This document shows, piece by piece, positions 34,808-45,336 of a DNA stretch of 64,000 nt. Position numbers and translations under genes: made by a program. Numbering within the stretch: position 1 is the first letter of the stretch; each line of letters opens with the position of its first letter. The notes below the pieces were generated by a model. That model did no database searches. It was not told the DNA's origin and was given only the letters and a program-made list of their open reading frames with translations. Source of the stretch: Paracamarosporium sp. OC-R06-R3 (taxonomy: Eukaryota; Ascomycota; Dothideomycetes; Pleosporales; Didymosphaeriaceae); NCBI GenBank assembly GCA_019828545.1, contig JACVRA010000050.1, forward strand, positions 372,001 through 436,000, given 5' to 3'.

Positions 34808-35968
34808 ATTTGTCCGCGACGGTCGCTGATCTCGATGCATTGTTTGGCATATGACGGCGCTTGGGAGTTCATTAGAGACGCAATAACTAGACTAGCCCGC
34901 TTTGAGGCCGATATAGACCAGCGGGAGAAACACAACAAACCGTAAAATTAGCTTTAGCGAATTTGTTTAATTACTACTTTCGTTTAGTAGTTCATTGACT
35001 AGGGCCGTTGAACTATTGTAAAACCCAACAACATCACGTTTGGATTGTTGGAGTGGTACCGCGTAGTGAGACAAGAAGAAGAAGAAGGACAAGCGGCAGA
35101 AGCAGCTTGAGAAGAGTGGGAGGAAGAGCAAGTACAACATGTGAAAAATCTATGAGGATATTGAAAAGGACGTCGCGTTCGGTGATGCTCTCTCACTGTC
35201 CTTCGTAGTAGGCTTCCCTACATGGATGGCCCTGTATCAGAACTTCCATTGATGGATCGAAGACGTCGAGACCATTGCACTCTCTCAATACGAAAGGTAG
35301 CGACAGAGTCCGTTGCGCCATTCTTCCTTTGAGAAGTAACGATCCTAGTTCCGACGCATTGATTATCATCAGGGCACAGCGTTGGCAGCTTGGTGAGAGT
35401 ATCTGTCAAAACAAGCTCTTATGCGACACCATAAGCCTGCTAGGGCTAAAGATTGGCGCGGTCTAAAGTCCGCGAAGGCTCGGTGTCAGTGTATTTTGTG
35501 TCTTTGGGATCAATCAACCGAACCGAAGTCCGCTTTCATGCCAGAGAGGAAGACGTACTATTGCGCTTTGAATATACCCCATGAATCTTTGGTGTGCACT
35601 TATTTATCTTTAGCGTAACCGAGGGAAGGAACAAGTCAAGCCAGCAGTTATTACTGTGCAAGTTAATCCTATGGGAGAAAAGGGCAAAGGTAGAAATGAG
35701 ACATTTAATAGCGATAATGGAGGTGCTATATCCTAGAATGATTATGCGTAGTCGCCCATGAATAAATCACCGTGTTCGTCGTTGCAGGATCCATCGGTGA
35801 TGATGGTGTTCCCTTTAAGAACGCGCTAACTCCTTCGCTCATCCTCCGGTGATAGCACCGAGTATCTTGTCCGTACAGGGCAGGATCAATTCCCAATGTA
35901 TATATCGAAATCGAAGGTAGGTTTCTTGATCGAGCGCTCGGCTGTCCTCTTCCTTGACCACGGACACC
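34808..35968. other. intergenic interval
   Basis: About 1.2 kb; no gene supported. Frames at 35008-35618 are short and without domains. Confidence 0.5.
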
Positions 35969-36957
35969 ATGAAGTCCCTCTTTCCTGTCCTTCTCTTTTC
36001 ACCCCTCATTGTTGCAACTCCCGTCCGGCGCGTCGATTATGGATCCGATACCTCTACTCATATGGATGAAGTACTCTCTGGAAGCAGGCAGTGTGCCTCT
36101 TCTGGCGTGTTGATTGCCCGCGAAACATTTGCCCCGGGAAATATTGGCGTGTTTTGGGGAGCACGCTTCCGCAACGAGCTCCTTGAAGCATTCAACGGCG
36201 ATGTAGATGTTCAGGGTGTTCATAGAGAAGACTACCCAGCGAACTTGGTTGACTATCACATTGGTGGGAGCGATACTGGGGCTGATTCATGCGCAAAGAC
36301 ACTTGAGCAGTATGCGGCCAACTGCCCGAATACCAAAATTTTTGTGTCAGGCTACAGGTGCGTTGCTGGAGACAGAAGAAGTGAAGGTTCCTGATGCGCG
36401 TGCTTACCATTCGACGGGACAGTCAGGGAAGTCTTGTGGCGTACAAATGCGTTAACCGAGTGAGCGATGCTGTGCGCAAGCAAATCAAAGCGCTTGTTGT
36501 TTTCGGCACGGAAGAGTCGCTCATGGATGATGTACAACCCGTTCCTGAAGGTATTGTTCTAAAAGACTATTGCGTGGAAAATACGACAGCCCCAGACGTG
36601 GTCTGTACTAAGACTCTTACCTCGGGCATCCAATTACCCACCAGCGTGGACGCAGTGGTGTCACAGATTAAACAAACCTTCGCGACACTACACGACGTTG
36701 CAACAAACGAAGATCAGCTCAAGGAAATATCCACGATTCCTTTGACGTTGCTTAAGGATCTACCTGCTGCCCTGCCCTGGATTGCCAAAGATCTCACGCA
36801 CGGCAAGGTGAGAAGATGGATGATCGTAAGTTAGAATGCGTATTGAAAGGGACACTCTAATTTCGCTAACTTGTCGAAGCTTCCTCCGCATATGATGTAC
36901 GGATTCAATGGAATGACCACCGACGCGGCGAAGTGGATGGCGAGCGTAGCTTCGTAA
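35969..36957 (+). CDS. cutinase-family (CE5) secreted protein with an internal insertion
   Basis: Exons 35969-36357, 36423-36825 and 36880-36957 give 289 residues. A second possible donor after 36807 would remove six residues in frame. Signal peptide MKSLFPVLLFSPLIVATP. Family marks are the nucleophile elbow GYSQG with Ser130 split by the first intron, preceded by GGSDTGADSCAKTLEQYAANCPNTKIFVSGY, the acid in a Cys loop (Cys180...Asp188...Cys191) and PPHMMYG with the probable catalytic His268. Cutinases hydrolyse cutin or acetyl esters. In typical cutinases about 12 residues separate the acid and the His. Here there are 79, so a ~67-residue helical-looking insertion sits in the active-site loop, which may change substrate access. 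Confidence 0.85.
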
Positions 36958-37489
36958 CCAACAAGCATTAATGCTAGCCCCATATTTGGACTTCATCTGA
37001 TCAACTCCTCACTGGGCAAAAAAAAAACACGAGACCTCGTGAGTAGCGCTTTCGCGCCATATGGGTAGTTGTGTCCAGTAGAAACAAGGACCGAATTGCA
37101 ACGCAGAAATGTAGACATTAAGAGTAGGACCCGATGTTAGGCCAAACATTAGTGCAGCGAAAGAGGATCAAAAATGGGTTAACAGCGCAACACATCTATT
37201 ATGTAAGCTAGAGATATACTTTGTGCGAGAAACATGGCATTCGCAAACTTCATCGTCGCTCAGACTCTAATTGCGCTGACCAGAGATTGTTGTTCTAACC
37301 CAATATAAACTCCAGATTAAGTAGATAGACTTGGTTACTACGCGTTGTGGTTGCTCAACATTGATGTATCAAGGTTAACGGTCCTTAGCGGTCAAAGGAT
37401 TGTTTTCTAAAAAAAAAAACCCTCTCGGTCCCACCTCTGTTTCTTGAAGCGCAGCCATACTAACCTTCATGTCTTAAAGCCATTATTCG

Positions 37490-37603
37490 CTGCAGCGCGA
37501 TTTGTCGCTACAGCACATTTTATTGTTGTCTACTGTAACACAATTTATCACTATATGCTACAATACAATATGTCGCCCCCCACTGCAACACGATCTGTCG
37601 CTA
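37490..37603. repeat. degenerate ~22-25 bp tandem repeat, about five units
   Basis: Outer units ctgcagcgcgatttgtcg and ctgcaacacgatctgtcg agree well; inner units (acagcacattttattg, tgtaacacaatttatcac, acaatacaatatgtcg) differ mostly by C/T and G/A changes, as expected of RIP-type mutation. Confidence 0.7.
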
Positions 37604-37702
37604 ACTCAGGCCAGCTGCCAGAATAAACACCTTCTATTAGCAATAGGCGCGAAAAGGTGACGATACGAACCAGATGTGCAGACAATAGCCCACTTGCAGG
37701 AT

Positions 37703-37914
37703 ATCGCAAGGTTCTGCAGCCATGAAATATCCGACTTCTGCATCAATCGTTGAGGCAGGACTTCTCGCTATCCTCACCAAACCACACGTTTATAGTGACT
37801 TCAAAGGGGACTATTGACGAGTAGAGCGACAAAACCCTGCAGATTAGTTACTGTATAGCATCTAGTGTTTAGCTCCACTCTGGAGCCTGAACCCGACCCG
37901 CCGGGTCCCCAAAC
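37703..37914 (+). repeat. dispersed repeat B (copy 1)
   Basis: Aligns over about 210 bp with 60580-60795. Shared segments include tcgcaagg.tctgcag, cgacttctgcat, ttgttgaggca / cgttgaggca, ctcgctatcct and ctccact.tggagcct. This is the more GC-rich copy. Confidence 0.8.
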
Positions 37915-38735
37915 ACCCACTCACTTACAGGATACTGCACATTGTTACAACAGAGCAACATCGCACATACCCAAAACCACAAACAACACAAGTACAACGA
38001 CAGCGAAGGCTGACTTATATCACACGACTTACCCACAATGCAGATGCACTGTACATCTTCCATCCATCGAAGCGTGGATGCGTCCATCCGGACCACAAAC
38101 ACAGACACGTCGACAACAGTTCTCTTCGCCCATTGCAGGTATTGACGATGCTCACTTTCCATGGTAGAGAACCATGTGGCAACCACAAGCATCTCCACGA
38201 AACGATCTGATGGTTCTCTGACACGGCGGCTCAGAAGCGAGCGCAAAACAACACCAGGGGCTAGTCGGCTCCAGCTAATCTCCGCGTCGGCTTTAGTTTT
38301 TCCGACCTCGAACGACTTTTATAACAGGGGCAACCCATAGCGCCAAATACTGCACGCCAGACCACAACGAGGACTACACGGGCCCGCTTCTGGCGACATA
38401 CGGTCTAGCCCAGGGCAGCTGCTCTCAATTTCTAACGGCTGTCAGAACGGGACGGCTCTCGGGTGGATACAGAGCGGCTGCAAACTCGACATCACTCGGT
38501 TTGGGCCAGCGCTAGGATGACACGCTGAAACACGTTTGCAATGCGGTTTCGTTTTCGCGATATTTGATCTGCAAGGGTGTCCCACTGGTGAGGAAATGCT
38601 CTAGGCGAAGAAGATATTGGTACATGTCCTGCCGCAGTCCATTCTCTTCCTTCATCCCACTACAGTCTTTCGTTCGTCAATTCGTTCTTTCCATCTCAAT
38701 TCCCACAGCTGGTCTCTGTTTGCTTCCATTCCACA

Positions 38736-39963
38736 ATGTTTTCCAAGGTCGCCATGGTCAACGCGCTGTTCAGCGCCGTCTCCGCAGGTACGTTAACATG
38801 CCCACCATGCTCTGTCGCCGGAGCTAACTGCAGTCGCAGAAATTCTCTGGGATGGACGCTTCAACGACATGACATCGAGCGCGGATCTGGAGAAGTGGTC
38901 TTTCTCCAACCCCGTCGGTGCTTACCAGTACTATATCCACGGCTCCGGAGCCGTTAGCGACTACGTTAACCTCGACACCTCGTTCAAGAACCCAGCCGAT
39001 ACGGGCTCGAAGCAAGGTGTCAAGATCACTATCGATGAGACGGCCAAGTGGAACGGGCAATCCATGCTCAGGACCGAGCTCATCCCACAGACTTCGGCCG
39101 CCATCAACAAGGGCAAGGTTTACTACCACTTTTCGATCAAGACCGCGGCCGAAAACGCGCCGACTGCGACCAACGAGCACCAGATCGCCTTCTTCGAGAG
39201 CCATTTTACTGAACTCAAGTATGGCGCATCGGGCAGCAGCAACACGAACCTGCAGTGGCATGTCGGCGGCGTGTCCAAGTGGGACGTGGAGCTAGTTGCA
39301 GATGAGTGGCACAATGTAGCCTACGAGATTGATTTCGACGCCAGCTCGGTCTCATTCTACCACTCCACCGGCAGCGATGCCCTCACCAAGACTGCCGGCC
39401 CCTTTGATGCGAGCACCTCCTCCAACGGCGCTGACTGGCACCTTGGTGTCCTCCGCCTCCCTGGCAGCAACGACGGAACGGGAGCCGAGGACTGGTACTT
39501 TAGCGGAGTGTATGTCGAGAGCGGAGAGCTCACCACGTCGGTTGCAAGTGCTGGTGGCTCCGGTGACTCCGACGCCTCCGCTCCCGCTTCAAGCGCTGCC
39601 CCTGCCTCGAGTGCTGCTGCTTCGAGCGCTGCCCCTGCTTCAAGCGCTGCTGCTAGCTCTTCATCCGCCGCAGCCGTCTCTGCTACTCCCGCTACGTCTG
39701 CTGCAGCAGAAATCTCTACCTCTTCCGCTGTTGCCGATGTTGCTTCCACAACATCCGCCGTAGTCGACCCCGTAGAGACACCTGCCCCTTCGTCGGCTGC
39801 CCCATCTGCATCTGCTGAGCCATCTACTACCCTTGCGTCGTCGGCTGCCCCTGCATCTTCCACTCCTGCATCCCCTGATGCCTCTTCCGGCGCCACGCTG
39901 CCCGACGAGTTCACCATCAAGGAGTTTGTCGCCTGGCTCAAGGAGGAGACAGGCACCAACTAA
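38736..39963 (+). CDS. GH131 beta-glucanase with disordered tail and C-terminal motif
   Basis: Exon 1 (38736-38787) encodes the signal peptide MFSKVAMVNALFSAVSAG. After a 52-bp intron, exon 2 (38840-39963) gives the rest, 391 residues in total. The catalytic domain (about 18-270) shows the GH131 features: EILWDGRFND at its start, WSFSNPVGAYQYYIHG, RTELIPQT, EHQIAFFESHFTELKYG and DEWHNVAYEIDFD. GH131 enzymes act on beta-1,3/1,4/1,6-glucans of plant or fungal walls. From about 270 to 370 follows a Ser/Ala/Pro-rich linker with repeated ASSAAPASSAA units. The protein ends with a compact motif, DEFTIKEFVAWLKEETGTN. The tail's role is unknown; it could bind a surface or partner. Confidence 0.9.
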
Positions 39964-40676
39964 ACGGACCTGTGCGCGAACCTGGTTGACATTATGTTCT
40001 TGTGTATATCTTTCGTCTTTGCCTTCTTCATGTACATTTATCAATGAACCTTTTTCATCGTTTAATGCCTTGCATCTCCTACCCGTGATTTGTGCCTGTT
40101 GATGGAATCGGCTTTGTTGTGCGTCTAGCCTTCAAACCCATACTTTACGTTTGCAGCCTCTTTCAGAACCTAAGTAGGGCCCTTGGTGATCCTTGAATTG
40201 ACTTTCGGATATATCGTTCCTCTATTCGCACCAACGAAATCCTTCTTACTGTCCCACGTCTACTTGTCGCAATATAAGCTTGTATGTCTCTACGCGTGAT
40301 CATCAACATGGTCAAAGTAGGATAATATCGAACCTGCATCTAGCGCCCTAGTGGGTGGAAAAGTTATCCCCCGTGCGCGTTATATGCGGGCGCGAGTCAA
40401 TTGGTGGGAACCCACTGCGGGCCCACGATTGTTTCGAATCGTTTCATGCAATCGGAACAGGCAGACCACTTCGGATGGATGCCATAGCTCTCGCGATTGA
40501 TCGCTGTAGCGATCATCTATTAGAATATGTATAAATAAATGAGTTACTTGCCCGCGAAGCCAAGACTCTGGCCGTTGTTTGCGCAGTACTCTTCTTCTCC
40601 ATCCATTCGTTCATTTTTTCGTTCGCTTTCAAGCTTTCCATGCTCTTCTGACTTTTCGCATCTTCTGTAGACAGAT
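39964..40676. other. intergenic between GH131 and next secreted protein
   Basis: About 0.7 kb, 3' end of GH131 and promoter of the following gene. No gene seen. Confidence 0.5.
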
Positions 40677-41600
40677 ATGCGCTTCATCTGTTCGACCCTC
40701 GCCGCGTTGGCTCTGACACTGGGTGTCACGGCCGATCAGGACTGGCACTTTGGCGACGTCGTGTACATGGGCCCCACGAGCGGCTCAAACTATATCAAGA
40801 AGGTCACCTACTCTGTCGTTGCACCTGCTGTGCCTACCGACTTTACCCAGAGCGACTGCTGGGCCAGCATCTGGATTGGCATCTCGGCTTCGCAGAGCGA
40901 CAACAATGTTCCGCTCATGCAGCCTTTGTTCAACTGGGCTCCAGATAACAAGGCCCAAGGCTGCCCTGCTGCTAACAATGCTTGGTGTGTCGCAGCGAGC
41001 ACCCTCCTGCCCAGTGAGTATTGATGCGCCTTCAGTGGTTCAAGACTAACGACTCGCAGCTGGCCAGACGGACGAACCTTACGTTGCGGTAGCCAACGGC
41101 GCCAAGGTGGATTTCGAAAGTACGCAGCTTCATAAATAGGTGCAGATTAACCCATCGCTGACCACCCCATCAGTCAATACTGTTTCCTCCGGCACAGTCT
41201 CGCAGAAGGTGTCCATCGACGGCACTGAGATCTCGTCCATCACAAACAGTGAGCTCTAACATATATCCCACTTCGTATACGATCCGCTTCTAACAAGCAC
41301 CAGGCAACATTGGCGATAACCCATCCTGGCTCATTGCCGCAAACGAGTGCTTCACAGGCAAGTGCGGCACGCTCGCTTCGTACAGTAAGTCTACATCTCC
41401 TTCTACACTAAACCGTTCATTCCACGTGCTAATCTAAACAAACAGCCTGGGAAAACGTCGTCGTCACTCTGAAATCTGCGGACAAGAACTTTGGTAATAC
41501 GCTTAGTATGATGGGCGCTTCGTCTAAGGGGTTCACCAGTTCGGATAACGGTCTTACATGGAAAGGCGCTATTACCTTTGCTAAAGACACGTTCGCTTAG
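40677..41600 (+). CDS. secreted protein of unknown function, 235 residues, five exons
   Basis: Exons 40677-41013, 41060-41119, 41174-41248, 41304-41384 and 41446-41600. All four introns fall in phase 1. Signal peptide MRFICSTLAALALTLGVTA, mature start DQDWHFGDVVYMGPTSG. The mature part is rich in Trp, Cys and short strands (QSDCWASIWIGISASQ, PLFNWAPDNKAQGC, WCVAASTLLP, ANECFTGKCG, YTWENVVVTLKS), suggesting a beta-sandwich with disulfides. I take it to belong to an uncharacterised family of fungal secreted proteins; a lectin-like or wall-binding role is a guess. It sits just after GH131 in the same direction. Confidence 0.82.
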
Positions 41601-43248
41601 TGGGCCGTGCATTGCCGTGCATTGTTGAGGGTGTCGAGTGGATGTTGAGTGGATGTTGAGTAGATGTCAAGCAGATGTCAAGTGGATGTCGAGTGGATGT
41701 TAAGTGGATGAACAGGACTTTGACTTGACGTCATTTTATTCTTCTCGTATATATTATATACTTCGTGTTGTGCTGGGAGAAGACGCATCTCCGGCTCCAA
41801 CGTATAGTGCGTCGTAATAAAGTCATTTTCACATGGAATTTTCTAGTCTGCTTAGTGCAGTAGAGAAGCTACGATTCTGTCAGAATTTACCTTGCGAGCT
41901 AGCTTACTCCTCATCAGTATTTCGTTGTTATTGCTAATAGCACATAGGACATACTTATACAGTGTATCCTTAAGCGCGCATACTGTTACTGTTCTAGCTA
42001 TGGGTAACGTGCAAAGTATAGATGAAGATTTCTAATGTAGATAGTTCCTTAGCAAACTACGGTGCTGAATGAATGTCCTGCCTTCGACATCGCGTACTAT
42101 ACAGCCATAAACCAATTCTCTTCTATTCGCATTGCTAGTACTCTCCTTAGTTTTTTTCCCTTCCGCCTTCTGCAACAACGTGACGTTGGCGCTCATACTA
42201 CAACTACAATACCGCCATATGTCAACTTCCCGTCCTGTAGAGCGGGACCTTGCTCGTGAGGAAGTAGACTGTCTTCTCCGCGACAAGGAAAGTTGCCACA
42301 CGACGACATTGTAACCATACTGCTACTTATACTATAGTACACCAAGGAACATACAACCATCCCGTACACGTCGAACAACATCCCATCCCGCAACCAAGAA
42401 CAAAGCTAGTCCATCGCCGGCAGCAGAAAAGTGCTCTTCTCCCTTTGCCGTCTCTCAGAGACATATCTGCATGCCATGCGTAGAGTGAGATGCGTATTGG
42501 CCGTCTCCCTCACGCTGACGTGCGTTGCGCAGAGTTCATGGATACAAAATATATCTATCTTACCTATTTCAATTGATCACTAGGGAGAACGCATTGCTCT
42601 TAACTTATATTGCTGCGGCGTGAGGCAATAAGATAGGTACCTAGCGTCGATCGCTTGGCATCGTTTGTCTCGTTTGCCGGTTTACTTGTTACTCTATTGC
42701 TGTGCTCTACTCTACTCTACTCTGCTCTGCTCTCCTCTCCTCACCTTTACCTCTAGTACAAAGTACAAAGGTACGTAGAGAACGTCTCAGCGGGCGTTAG
42801 CGCACATTAAACACTACGGCTTGAGCGCTTCTGGGGACGTGGTTGGCGGGCGTCGAGGTACGTAAGGTGAGCCGAGGAATATGATCCAGGAGATTGGAAG
42901 GTGTAAAAGGCAGAATTCAAGTCCGGCCCGCAGTTGTAGCGTATTCGTTCCATCGCCCGTCTAGGAACAAACAGGATTAGTAATTGGATAATAGATGGGA
43001 AGCCAGGGATAGGGGGTGAAAACATGCACGATAAAAGATGCGGCGCACGAGGACTGGACAGAGTAACATCAGTGATACAGACAGATAAGGAACAATGCGT
43101 GATATGCAAATGCAATGCAGGATATACCGCAAAGGGTAGAACTACACTGCATGTCTACAACAGCTGGATGCTTCGACATCAACGCACAACGATGATAGAG
43201 CATTACGAGTTTTCTTTCACGCGTCGACGAACGACAGCAACTAATGCG
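41601..43248. other. intergenic with minisatellite and pyrimidine-rich tract
   Basis: About 1.6 kb. Starts with a tandem repeat (41631-41711). A ctctactctgctctcctc tract lies at about 42704-42742. No gene supported. Confidence 0.5.
41631..41711. repeat. 12-bp minisatellite in the 3' region
   Basis: About seven units related to gtggatgttgag, with variants agcagatgtcaa and gtggatgtcgag, directly downstream of the stop at 41600, probably within the 3' untranslated region. Confidence 0.85.
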
Positions 43249-45029
43249 TCACCTGGAGAAACCATCGCGGATCTCCACAAACGTCATGTACCGATCGCGC
43301 GACCACCGCCGCGTGCGCTTCCCAAACACAGCCATAGGTAGACTCAACCCCATAACGATCAGCCCAAGCACGCCGAGCACAATGAAGCAGTTCTCCATGC
43401 CCGAGTCGATCCAGGGGCTCGCGATGAAAGTAAAGGCCATTGCGAGCGTGTTGTTGATGACGGCAACGCCAACCATGCCCTCGAGGACCATGTCACTGAC
43501 AGTGTTAGCGATGATGAATGTACCATGAATTGGGGGGGGGGGGGGGGGGGGGGNNGACGGGAAAGAATCTGCAAGATAGGACAAGCTCAGGTCGCCTGCG
43601 CAGCCATAGCCAAACCCGATGAAGCCAAGCCCAACGTAGGGCACCGGCCAGCTCCACCCACGGGCCGACCCGATGCCGAACAGCCACAGCCCGGTGGGGA
43701 ACACCAGCGTGCAAAGAGCCATCAGATACAGCCGATACTCGGCCTCCATGACGCCTTTGTTACGCTTAATCATCCACTGCATGAATGCGTCGCTCCCATA
43801 GCCGCCATACGCGCAACCGACCAGGCTACCAATCAGTGTCGGGAGGTTCATGTTGCCCACAGCAGCGGGGCCATAATTCCAGGGAGGACCGTACCACCAG
43901 TCTTCTTGCACGGTGAGGTAGAAGGTAAGGCACGACTGCTGGAAGCCCCACTGCAGTCCGGCGTACCACACAGCGGGAAAGGTGAAGACGCGCAGCGTGT
44001 GCCACAGGCGATTGAGGTATTGCTTGAAGCCGGTGCCGCAAAGGTTTGGCGCGAGGGTGATGACGCGGATGCGCTCCCAGTACGTCTTCTTCTGCGAATA
44101 GGTCATGCGACGTTCAGATGCTGCAGGTGCGGAGAGCGTCTTCTCTGCATCTATATCTGCCTGCGGGGCCTTCGCAACAGGCTGTTCCGCATCGGCAAGG
44201 ACGCTGTCGCTGCTGCTGGCCATGTAGCGGTCGCGCGAGAACTCGGTCTCCTCCAAGCCGAAGTAGAAGACGACGAGGCTGCCGCCGCAGATGATGGCGC
44301 CGACGTAGCCGATCCAGCGCCAACCAAGCCCGGACGCTACATAGGCTCCGATAAGAGGGCTGCCACTTGCTCAGTCTCGTGATGCTGCGAAATGCGGAGA
44401 ACCTACCCCAAGTACGTGCCAATGGCGGTTGCGAAGGTGTATATGCCGAGCACGCTGCCCGTCTGGTGCTCGAACCAAATGTCGAGTAGCGACAGCTGAG
44501 CAGTGGCCTCGCCAACGGACTCGGCAGCGCCCACAAACAATTGGCTCCAGACGACGCCGGCAACGTTGTCGATGCGGGCATACCAGATGAGGCCGCCGAT
44601 GTTAAAGATGAGCGAAATGAGGTAGCCCAGACGGCGGCCGTACAGATGCACAAGCGGCGAGCTCAGGAGCGCCCAGTAGCCGATGCCGATGAAGAGCACG
44701 CCGGCGCCCGTGTTGAAGACATCGTAGCTGATGCCGTACTCCTCGTTGACGCCATCGGAGCCCGAGCCGGCGTTGTTGGAGGTTGCGGCGGTGAGGCCGA
44801 CCATGTACAGGACGAGGAGCGAGTGCCATATCTTGCGCCACATGGGCCAGCGGAGGGGGTCGTTGGGCGAGTCGGTGGGCTGGGGCACCAGGACAATGGC
44901 GCCGGCCTTGTGCAGCGACGAGTCGCCAGACAGCGTGTTGCCGTGCGCGTCGTACAGGCGTCGCGTGCCCGGGACGACCTCGTCGTGGCCGTGGGGGTTG
45001 CTGCGGCTGCGCATCCTGGGGGCAGACAT
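43249..45029 (-). CDS. MFS transporter (drug:H+ antiporter-like)
   Basis: Exons 45029-44407, 44365-43559 and 43495-43249 join to 558 residues. The hydrophilic N-terminus ends PNDPLRWPMWRKIWHSLLVLY, as in fungal DHA-type exporters. Next come VHLYGRRLGYLISLIFNIGG (loop 2-3), GESVGEAT-like AAESVGEATAQLSLLDIWFEHQTGSVLGIYTFA and the long central loop. The end is SFPDMVLEGMVGVAVINNTLAMAFTF...WIDSGMENCFIV...KRTRRWSRDRY. It likely exports small molecules. The second intron contains a G-homopolymer and NN (43532-43555) on the plus strand. Its donor reads GTC followed by unknown bases, so the gene is probably intact but the assembly is faulty there. Confidence 0.85.
43532..43555. other. G homopolymer and 2-N gap inside an intron
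   Basis: Twenty-two G followed by NN, unlike anything nearby. Most likely a mis-resolved or low-quality junction within the second intron of the MFS gene. Confidence 0.85.
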
Positions 45030-45180
45030 TGTGCACGTAGCCTGCCGCTGGGCGTCGCTGTCGTTAGCAGGGGAGCATGTCGCGACCTTCGGGACGTCGA
45101 GCTGGAGTGCAGATTTCGCTCTTCTTATCGTCGGGCCTTATCTTCGGGAATGACGCACCCCTGCCAAGCGCATCCCACGC

Positions 45181-45250
45181 AAAACGCAAGACAAAACAAG
45201 ACAAAACAAAACAAAACAGAACAGAACAGAACAGAACATAAAACAACACA
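45181..45250. repeat. AAAAC / GAACA microsatellite
   Basis: acaaaacaag, acaaaacaaa and acagaacaga units in tandem just upstream of the MFS transporter start (on its coding strand, a GTTTT-type tract). Confidence 0.9.
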
Positions 45251-45336
45251 ATCCAATCCAGAGACGGCAGGTGGTATATCGCCAACGCCTTGCTCAATGC
45301 ACAGTCCCGAACGCCGGCCATGCACATGCTTGCATT

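Larger units (their letters stand above)
36958..38735. other. intergenic with repeats
   Basis: About 1.8 kb with no supported gene. Holds the decayed tandem repeat at 37490-37603 and one copy of dispersed repeat B (37703-37914). Overlapping frames at 37865-38246 do not look coding. Confidence 0.5.

Noticed and set aside
37865..38246. Overlapping frames on both strands
   Set aside because: Low-complexity Thr/His-rich or mirror translations, partly inside dispersed repeat B.
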